Origin: Panopea generosa
Lineage: Eukaryota > Mollusca > Bivalvia > Adapedonta > Hiatellidae
Length of the DNA stretch: 64,000 nt
Assembly: GCA_029582155.1 (NCBI GenBank)
Contig: CM055896.1
Location: forward strand, 25,015,184 to 25,079,183
Direction of reading: 5' to 3'
The notes beneath the pieces were generated by a model that ran no database searches, had not been told where the DNA came from, and saw only the letters and a program-made list of their open reading frames with translations. This document shows, in pieces, positions 55,851-64,000 of the stretch. The number at the start of each line of letters is the position of its first letter. The first letter of the stretch is position 1. A program made the translations under genes and the position numbers.

Positions 55851-56409
55851 TAAATCAAATTCCAGGTCACGAACTATATCGCCAACATGCATATTGAAAG
55901 AGTCGTATATTTCGGCAAGGACTTCAGATAATAAGTACTTGATTCAGGAGTCCGATTTTGCTTTTTCTATCATTTTAAAAATGTGTATGGTAACGAAACT
56001 TTTCTAGATCTGTCCCTTATGCCAAGGAACTATACTCCTTGCTTATGTCAATAAACAATCAATACTCGTTCTAAAAAAATAGAGATATGCTAATGTCGAT
56101 CATGTGACTTGCGGTTTCTCCCAAATGTTTAAAAATAGACTTGTATTCCTAAAAAGAATTCGAGATTGATCGAGTTATGAATAATGTCAGTGCTGTTTAT
56201 TTTTGTAAATATTTCACATATTTCCAATAATTGGAACGGTAGATAATTTCTACTTAAACATATAAGAGTTAAAGTATTTGAGTTTCCGTAGCGAAAATGC
56301 GCAAACATCCAGATGTGTCTAAAAATCGGCGCCATAACATTTTGGTTAGTGCGGTACCGTTTACGGGTGATATAGGGCCCTTGAAAATATAAATGTAAGA
56401 ATCAATTAT
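55851..56409. other. Non-coding flank of LINE D
   Basis: No coding or repeat signal beyond the minus frame 56129-56335, which begins at a GCCATAA/ATGGCGCC context and has no motif. Confidence 0.3.
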
Positions 56410-59077
56410 TAATTGAGTTTAATCATATTTTATTGCATTTGTAATTGCAGCAATGGGGTTGGGCGACAAGTTCTCACAACATTAGTTACGGCCCTTCCCC
56501 TAAAATATTACAAATAATTGAGGAAGAAAATAACAACATGACATGGCATAACACATGATAAAGGGTTAATACAAAATGAAAAGAGATGTACCACAGTGTG
56601 TACACAGTTCCATCAGTTGATACCAATTGAAATAAAAGAGAAAAATTATTTCTTAAAAAATCAGTAATATCAATTCTATTTAGTTCTTATAAGGTTAAAA
56701 AAAAAAAAAAAGAAGACTGGAAAAGGAATAGGAATGCAATAGATGCATTTAGACACTATGCAGACTTGTAACACAACAATAAAAAAAAGATTAACCCGGT
56801 ATGATCTACATTGTTGTCATTAAGGTAACTGTTTACATATTCTAGATATATATCAATATTGATTATGAATGTTTGTCAGTCGTTATAGAAAGTTTTTTTG
56901 TTGTTTTTTTTTCTTATTGGATATAACAATGCTTTTTATGACGGATTTCTTAATAGTACTCGGATTCAAATCTTTTTGAAGATTTAATAAAGTGTTGTAC
57001 AGCTTTAAATTTTTTAGTATTATCAGCGTATACAAGATTAGAGTTGCCATATAATATGCTCTAATTGAGCTAAAAAATTCATTTCTTGAAGCTACATATA
57101 AGTCACATTTAAAAAAGTAGTGCTCAGCATCTTCAGTCAAATATCCACAAGTACAGACGGGATTATTTAAATGGTTTAAATACATATCACTATTCAAATT
57201 ACTGCAGTTATTTCTGATTCTAGCATGCAGAGTTGATAAGGTTCTGTTTCCCTCCGAGTAATAATTTGGAGGTTTTTTAGGCGACGTTATTATATTGTTT
57301 TTAAAGGCAGATATACTGGAGACTATCGCTCTTACTGCTGGGTCTAACTTGTTCCACAATGCTATCGAGGAAGGTATACAAGATTGCCTACTTATTTCAG
57401 TTTTGCAGTAAAGAGTTGCTACATTATCCGAATTTCTTAATTGATAATCAGTAGTGTTGCGAATCAATGGAGGAATCAAGTCGCCTATATAGGAAGGGAC
57501 CATATTATTTGTGGCTTTGTACATGAACATAAGTTTTTGTTGCTTTCGCCTTTCTTTGAGAGAAACCCATCCACACTCTGTATAAATATTTTGTAAAGAA
57601 ACTGATCTTGTTAATCCGGTTACAATTCTTGCTGCTTCATTTTGTAATTTTTCAAGTGATTCAGCAATATGATTTGGGCATCCATCCCAAACAATTGATG
57701 AATATTCAAAAAGGGGTCTAACATATGATAAGTAAATTTGATTTAGGGCATTTCTACTAAGGGTAAATTTCAATATTCTCATTAATCCTAACACTTTAGA
57801 TGCTGATTTTTTAATATTTTCTATATGAGTATCCCATTTACCAGTGTTACTTAAGGTTAATCCAAGATGTTTGTGATTATTAACAAAAGTGACTGGGGTG
57901 TTATTAAACATAAGTTGAGGCAAAGCCTCACATTGGTTAAAAGTAAATAGCATAGCTTCAGTTTTATCTGGATTAAACTTAACTTGCCACTGACTGGCCC
58001 AATTAGAGATCATTTTCAAATCATGATTTATAATCCCTTCTATATCTTGAAGAGTTGCGGCTGAACAGAAAAGTGAACTGTCATCCGCATACAATCTTGT
58101 TAAACTTAACAATGATTCTGTTATGTCATTGACGAAAATAAGAAACAGTAAAGGGCCAAGTACAGAGCCTTGAGGAACACCTGCCGATATAGATTTCAGA
58201 TCAGTTACACGTTTGAATCACCACTCTTTGTTTTCTTTCACTAAGATAGTTATTAATCCAATTGAGCATATTGCCATTTACCCCATTTTCTTTTAGTTTA
58301 AATGATAAACCTTTGTGCCAGACTCTATCAAATGCTTTAGAAATATCACAAAATATCATACAGGAATGCTGTTTACTGTCAAATGATTGGCAAATATGAT
58401 GATATATATCAATGAGTTGAAAATTTGTCGAGTGGTTAGGTAGAAAACCTGATTGATATTTATATAATAAATTATTGCTAATTAAAAAATTATACAAATA
58501 TTTGAACACTAATCTTTCTAATAACTTTCCGGTGCAGCTTAATAATGACACTGGTCTATAATTACTAACCATGGATTTATCTCCTTTTTTAAATATAGGA
58601 ATTACATTTGCTGTTTTCCATCTATCTGGGAAAATACTTTCTGATAGAGAGCGATTAAATAATAATGTTAATGGTTTAGATACTGATTTGGCAACTCCTT
58701 TTAACATTTTATGACTTATAACATCCGGCCCACTTGCCTTATTTGGATTCAATGAGAAAATTACATCTTCTACTTCTGTTTCTGTTACCATGACGTTATC
58801 AAGAACATTATGAGTTTTCAATGAAATTGGGGGAAGATGAATATTATCTTCATTAATACACGAGATAGATGCAAAGTAGGAATTCAAACAGTCAGCTTTT
58901 TCATGATCAGTTAGAAAGAACTCAGTTTCACCTGTCGTTATGGCACGACATAATGGTGGTATATTACTAGAGATGTCATTATTTTTAACAAAGTGTCTTA
59001 TAACTTTCCAGAAACCTCTTTTATCATTGAATTGCAAATCAGTTAGAGTAAGATCCAGGGTGTTAAATTTTTTTCTT
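56410..59077 (-). pseudogene. LINE D, nearly complete reverse transcriptase
   Basis: Minus strand. Part 1 (about 59077-58205) reads FWKVIRHFVK, KASGPDVISHKMLKG, TANVIPIFKKGDKSMVSNYR, SLLSCTGKLLERLV, YQSGFLPNHST and CDISKAFDRVWHKG. Part 2 (58204-56883) reads SISAGVPQGSVLGPLLFLIF, LYADDSSLFCSA (catalytic), NPDKTEAMLF, LSYVRPLFEYSSIVWDG, EKLQNEAARIVTGLTR, SIALWNKLDPAVR and CTCGYLTEDAEHYFFKCD. Together it is an almost full Jockey/CR1-like RT plus C-terminal Cys-His motif, about 720 residues. The parts are separated by one frameshift near 58205, where one frame stops and the other is open. The endonuclease is missing: 5' truncated. A 3' UTR with CCCAACCCCATTGCTGC and an ATAAAATATG tail ends near 56410. 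RT copies its RNA at a nicked target. Confidence 0.9.
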
Positions 59078-59816
59078 TATTATCAATACTAGCATATAAT
59101 ATTTATATTTCATCAAAATCATCATCAACAGCAACATCATCATCATCATCAGCATCATTATTTTCATCGAAATCATTATTATCAAAATCAACATATAATA
59201 TTTATATTTCAACAAAATCAACCTCATCACCATCATCATCATTTTCATCAACATCATTATTATCAATACTAGCATATAAAAGTTATATTTAATCAATATC
59301 TTCATCAGCAGCAACATTATCATCATCATCATCATTTTCATCAAGATCATTATTATCAAAATCAACATATAATATTTATATTTCAACAAAATCAACCTCA
59401 TCACCATCAGCAACATTATCATTATCTTTTCATCAAAATCATTATTATCAAAATAAACATATCATATTTATAGTTCAACAAAATCAACCTCATCACCATC
59501 AGCAACATTATCATAATCTTTTATCAAAAACACTTTAATCATAATAACCTGTCATCAATATCATTATTATTATAATCATTATTATTATCAATAACATTAT
59601 GACCTCATAATCATCATCAATATCATTATCATAAATATTAACATATAATATTTATATTTCATCAATATCATCATCAGCAGCAACATTATCATCATCATCC
59701 GTAGCAGCATCTGCATCAGCATCATCGTTTTCATCAAAATCATTATTATCAAAATCAACATATAATATTTAGATTTCAACAAAATCAACCTCATCACCAT
59801 CAGCAACATTATCAAT
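59078..59816 (+). repeat. ATC-rich complex minisatellite
   Basis: TCA/TCATTA triplets with longer repeating units containing ACATATAATATTTATATTTC and CAACAAAATCAACCTCATCACC about every 90-180 bp (59186, 59366, 59757). Minus-strand frames of 119 and 72 residues are poly-(M/I/L) translations. It directly abuts the truncated 5' end of LINE D. Confidence 0.9.
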
Positions 59817-60319
59817 TATTAATGTCGAAATACCCATTTCTACTTTTCGTCTTTTAAACAAATTGTTTCACTGTTGCGCTAGAGAAATCAATAAAGAAAA
59901 TAGTAAATGGCTATACTCAAAGTGGAATTCATCGTGCTAGATTCAGAGCACTTTGATATTTTATATACACTGTATATTATAGAAAGCTTGGTATTTCTGA
60001 AAATATCACGAGTTGAGTTGAAGATACAAATCTCATATCATTAAGTTGAACTAATATCTTGAAGTTGGACATTTGCCAAATTTAAGAGTTAATATTTTTA
60101 CTATAGCAGAAATACACTTTCAAAGGCAAACCATTCAGTTACGTTTCTGACATATTCGAGAAAAGAGTCAACGTTAAGCATATAACATGTAGATTCTGTA
60201 CCATGTATAAGAATCAAAGGTAATCGGGATTATTCTACTATAACGTATGCAAACTGACACGTTTGTCTGAAACAATAGCGGCATTTTACATCTTATATGC
60301 TCCGCCCCCATCAGCACTG
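59817..60319. other. Non-coding
   Basis: No gene or repeat recognised. Confidence 0.3.
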
Positions 60320-60660
60320 CAGTGCTTTGATTGTGTTATAGGATCCAGGTTGTATAATGTAATTTTACCAATTGTGTTGCCATAGCAACCACAATGTTTT
60401 GTCCGATGAAAAAATAATTAAACAATCTACAATCATGATGTCTATATTTGTGTATCACAGGATCCAGGTTGTATCTGTAATTTTACTTATTTTGTTGCCA
60501 AAGCAACCCCAATTTTTGTCCGACTGAAAAAATAAAATGACCTGCATTATCTCCTTATTGCCCTCTATCCACATGGAAAGTTTCACAATTCTAGCTTGAA
60601 TACCTTTTGAGTAATCTTCCCTGACGGCCGGCCAAACAGAGGGTAAACTTATAGTCCAAT
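60320..60660 (+). repeat. GGATCCAGGTTGTAT repeat, two tandem units
   Basis: Unit starts at 60341 and 60460 (119 bp), with TTGTGTTGCCATAGCAACCA and TTTTGTCCGA(T/C)GAAAAAATAA. The tail ends CCCTGACGGCCGGCCAAACAG. Same family as 55160-55505, with 117 bp period there. A minus frame, 60455-60697, lies across it and is spurious. Confidence 0.75.
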
Positions 60661-61189
60661 CCAGTGAAATCGTTAGGGGACTTATAAACATAAACACAAG
60701 TCACTCAAATCTAAAAGTAGACAAGGGTAAATGTTTGTGACCAACAGACATTCATATGCAACTTGAATAAGAGATGTCTATTACTTAAGAAATAGAAAAA
60801 CAGTTCTCCAGTTTCTCTGAAACCTGTCTTATTACATTAAATATGTAATTTTATGAATGACACCAATAACATTAAAAAAAAGGATCTTACATGAGTGTTC
60901 AATTTTTATTGAATTTATCGAATAAGTTGGCAAAACTATATTATGTGAGGCTTTGCCAAGCATCATATAGTTTTAGCCCATGAATTTAGTAAATTCACTA
61001 ATAAATGAGCAGAAATTGTTGATTTTAATGTATCATTAAACAAGAAATGTCACTGATAAGTGTCACATGCCCCCCAAATGGTCTGTGAAATTACAATATA
61101 TTATAATAGGTAGCAATTTAAATATATCCATGAATATCAAGAGTAATACACTGACATTTCAGACTAGAAATGCAATTTCATGTTTTTAA
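60661..61189. other. Non-coding
   Basis: A GGCTTTGCCAAGCATCATAT region could be part of a dispersed repeat. No gene was recognised. Confidence 0.3.
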
Positions 61190-62905
61190 CATTGAAGTGT
61201 GACTTTGACATTTGTGTTACCTTGACCTTAACATCTGATGTAATGGTCTTGATATTTCTACAGGTAAATGCAAGTGACGCATCATGACATGTTGATCACT
61301 TGTGTCAAGACATTTTAAAATCCCTCCATGTAAGCCAAAGTTACAGACCAGACATGGTAAATCAAACAAACTGAAAGTGTGACCTTGACCTTTGAGGTCA
61401 GGTTCTGGGTCTTACACGCAACATGTCGTCATGTCAATGTCATGTTGATCAATTGAGGCAAATGTTTTAGAAATCCATCCATGTATGATAAAGTTACAGA
61501 CTGGACTTGAAATCTCCAAGACTCAAAGTGTTGTCAAACAAACTCAAAGTGTGACCATGACCTTTGAGATACGAGTGTGGGTCTTACACGTGGCACTTCA
61601 TCATGTCATGTTGATCAATTGAAATCCATCCAAGTATGACAAAGTTAAGGACCAGACAGGAAATCTCACACAGACTTAAAGTGTTGTCAAACAAACTCAA
61701 AGTGTGACCTTGGCTGTGATGTATGAGTGTGGGTGTTGCGCGCGACATGTTGTCATGTCATGCTGATGAATTGAGCGAAGTGTTTTTGAAATTTATTCAT
61801 AAGTGACAAAGTTACAGACCAGACACAAAATCTTAAACAGACTGAAAGTGTCATCAAAGTTCAATTGTGACCTTGACCGTTGAAGTGGGAGTCCGAGTGT
61901 TATGCACAACACGTCATGTTATGTTGATCATGAAATCTCACATACACTCAAAGTGTTGTCAAAGAAACTCAAAGTATGACCTTGACCTTTGAAGTATGGA
62001 TGTGGGTCTTCTGCGCGACACATCATCATGTTATGTTGATCATTTGTAGCATGTATTTATAAATCCAAGCCCGTGTAGTTCCGGCTAAGAATAGAATCAC
62101 TGTCGATCTCTGCAGAGGGGTAGGAATCCTCCGAATGGGTGTCAAGTTCATTTTATCATTTTTTGTCATGTTCACTATTGTGGTTAAATTATCAACCCCT
62201 GTGTGGTTCCAGGGAGCCATGAGTGAACGCAAGAATAGGATCACTGTGGCTTATGCATGTCGTAAGAAGCGACAAATTGAGTAATACGATAGAATTTGCT
62301 GAAACTCTGCAGTTCTGCAGGTATCAAGGTTCTAGGTTCATTCTGCATACTCATTTGTTGATGTATTTTTTTTAATATGTACGTTAATTTGTTGTTTTTG
62401 TACATGTAGAGTGAAACTGGAATCTTCCTTCCTGTTGGCATCGAATAACCTATAATGTGTTGATACGCCGTAAAACCCTATTCATTCATTCATTCATTAT
62501 AAATCCAACTGTGCAAGACAAAATTACAGACTGGACACGAAATCTCACAGACTTAAAGTGTTGTCAAACAAACTCAAAGTGTGACCTTGACCTTGATGTA
62601 CGAGTGTGGGTCTTACGCGCGACATGTTGTCATGTCATGCTGATGAATTGAGCAAAGTGTTTTTGAAATTTATTCATAAGTGACAAAGTTACAGACCGGA
62701 CACAAAATCCCAAACAGACTGAAAGTGTCATCAAAGTTAAATTGTGACCTTGACCTTTGAAGTTGAAGTCTGGGTGTTACGAGCGACAGGTCGTCATGTT
62801 ATGTTGATCATTTGTAGCAAGTATTTATAAAATCCATCCATGCATGACAAAGTTACAGTGCGGACACGAAATCTCACATAGACTCAGCGTTGTCGAAACT
62901 TTGTG
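61190..62905 (+). repeat. ~110-175 bp tandem repeat with GTGACCTTGACC
   Basis: GTGACC(T/A)TGACC starts at about 61377, 61552, 61703, 61868, 61976, 62580 and 62745. Units also contain CATGTCATGTTGATCAATTG, AAATCCATCCATG, GACAAAGTTACAGACC and ACAAACTCAAAGTGT. A SINE splits it at 62068. Two units (61703 and 62580) are especially alike, suggesting a local copy. Confidence 0.8.
62068..62497 (+). mobile_element. SINE with ATTC tail and 10 bp duplication
   Basis: TATAAATCCA is present at 62058-62067 and 62498-62507, flanking a 430 bp insertion. Its end, TTGATACGCCGTAAAACCCT then (ATTC)n, and internal GCATGTCGTAAGAAGCGAC are features of a mollusc SINE family I recognise from memory. The head is tRNA-poor. 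It interrupts the 61190-62905 array. Minus frames in it are spurious. Confidence 0.75.
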
Positions 62906-63109
62906 TCCATAACTCTCGTTAGAATTCCTCATCATAAGTCAATAAATTGGCCATATTAGTTTCTGATGGTCATCTATGATGTCATGCCTCATTTTACCAT
63001 GACAAATTGACTTTTGGAGCCGATACCTGCTAAAATCAATACAATGTTAACAATGACAATGTGTAATATTTTATTTTCATGCAAAAGATGTTTTAGTTAT
63101 CAGAAATTC

Positions 63110-64000
63110 TTTGTACACATATTTAAAGGTAATTACATTATTTAGTTTCCTGATTGTTGAAGGTATATTGTTCCAGACTTCCATAGCAGAATAAGAAAGT
63201 GCCTATTTAAGAAGTTCAGTTTTAGCCTTTGGATACATAATGTTCTTGTTTAAAATTGAGCATAGATTAAAGGGAGTGTTAATGGGTATCTTAATAAGGT
63301 TACATATATATGAAGGTACTTAATTAGCAATTGCTTTAAAAACAAATATGCCAATATATTTTATTCTGTCAGGAAATAATAACCATCCAAGTTCTTTAAA
63401 AAGTTTAAAAGAAGGTGTTTTATATGGTGCATCCAATATGAGTCTAGCAGCTTCCTTCTGTATTTTAAGTATCTTATTAGTATTAGAAAGTGTACCATTA
63501 CCCCAAATAGTCGAGCAATAGTCCAATGTAGGCTGAATATACACTTTGTAGAATAAAATTTTCATTTCAAGATTTAAGTTTTAAGAAATACGTCTAAATA
63601 GATATAATTTTGAATTTAGTTTATCACATACTTTACTGACTTGTGTGTTCCAACTTAATGTTTCATCAATAAATATACCAAGTAGGTTTTGACATTTGTG
63701 AATTGTTGACTGAAATACAAAATTTTGCAGAATGTTTACTTTTGTTATGTGTACCAATAATCATACATGTAGTTTTGTTAGGATTTAGTGCCATATTATC
63801 ATTTTTACACCAACTTTCAATTTGTATAACATCATTTTGTAATTTTGTTTCAATTTGCCACAAGTGACAATCACTAAAATGAATAGTAGAATCATCGGCG
63901 TACATGTCAACACTGGAGTCATCAACAACCATCGGAAGATCATTAACATAAATCAAGAAAAGTAGAGGACCTATAATTGAACCTTGTGAAACACAAAATG
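63110..64000 (-). pseudogene. LINE reverse transcriptase relic E, running off the window
   Basis: Minus strand, entering from 64000: FCVSQGSIIGPLLFLIYVND, VDMYADDSTIHFSDC (catalytic YADD), NMALNPNKTTCMIIG, then a break (63566-63665). Next are IQPTLDYCSTIWGN, LKIQKEAARLILDAPYKTPS, FKELGWLLFPDRIKY, and ELLK-ALSYSAMEVWNNIPS after stops. A non-LTR RT of CR1/L2/Jockey type, as in 21187-21835. The frame change near 63600 and internal stops show it is broken. The 5' half lies beyond the window. Confidence 0.85.

Noticed and set aside
59063-59815. 119- and 72-residue frames rich in Met, Ile and Leu that could suggest membrane proteins
   Set aside because: They are translations of the ATC-rich repeat.

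Overview
This is an intron-bearing, AT-rich animal nuclear sequence dominated by repeats. Nothing in it is bacterial: reading frames are short, introns have GT/AG borders, and the recognisable proteins are metazoan retrotransposon reverse transcriptases, DNA-transposon remnants and a helicase / DUF6589 pair. The mix of tRNA- and 5S-derived SINEs, LINE relics, long minisatellites and elements ending in a GGCCTCTTG-type motif resembles bivalve or other mollusc genomes. That placement rests on general resemblance, not on a search.

1-12 kb: after a repeat-rich start (GGCCGGATT cluster, hairpin, MITE) comes the only gene-like block. A RecQ-like helicase on + has three phase-compatible exons between 2567 and 6170 and one frameshift. 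A DUF6589 protein on - has exons between 9562 and 7374 and apparent frameshifts, two of them at homopolymer tracts. The two genes converge. Two copies of a ~460 bp direct repeat lie outside them, and a diverged piece of the repeat lies between them. The block looks like a decayed two-gene mobile unit or a duplicated gene pair.

11.9-19.1 kb: one inverted-repeat pair (TTAA at both outer edges) encloses a 21 bp minisatellite, a dead Tc1-like transposase, 72, 87 and 80 bp tandem arrays, and a pogo/Tigger-like insertion with TA duplications. 19.1-29 kb: a Mutator-like foldback element with a 9 bp duplication, 5S-derived SINEs, a LINE 3' end, a tRNA-Leu-derived SINE with a 13 bp duplication, a ~637 bp tandem array and tRNA-like sequences.

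29.3-35.9 kb: a ~6.4 kb array of the same 80 bp satellite, about 80 copies, ending in one inverted monomer and a poly-C tract. 36-48.4 kb: microsatellites, a deleted mariner, two LINE relics (one with an internal 844 bp tandem duplication), a second copy of the 1.7 kb MITE and a SINE. 48.5-50.2 kb: a 34 bp minisatellite of about 50 copies.

50.2-64 kb: a duplicated exon-like unit, GATATC palindrome clusters, LINE relics at 53.8 and 63.1-64.0 kb, a nearly complete LINE reverse transcriptase at 56.4-59.1 kb, an ATC-rich repeat, and a ~150-175 bp tandem array split by a SINE. No functional single-copy host gene could be supported with confidence. The helicase/DUF6589 pair is the best candidate for a protein-coding system.
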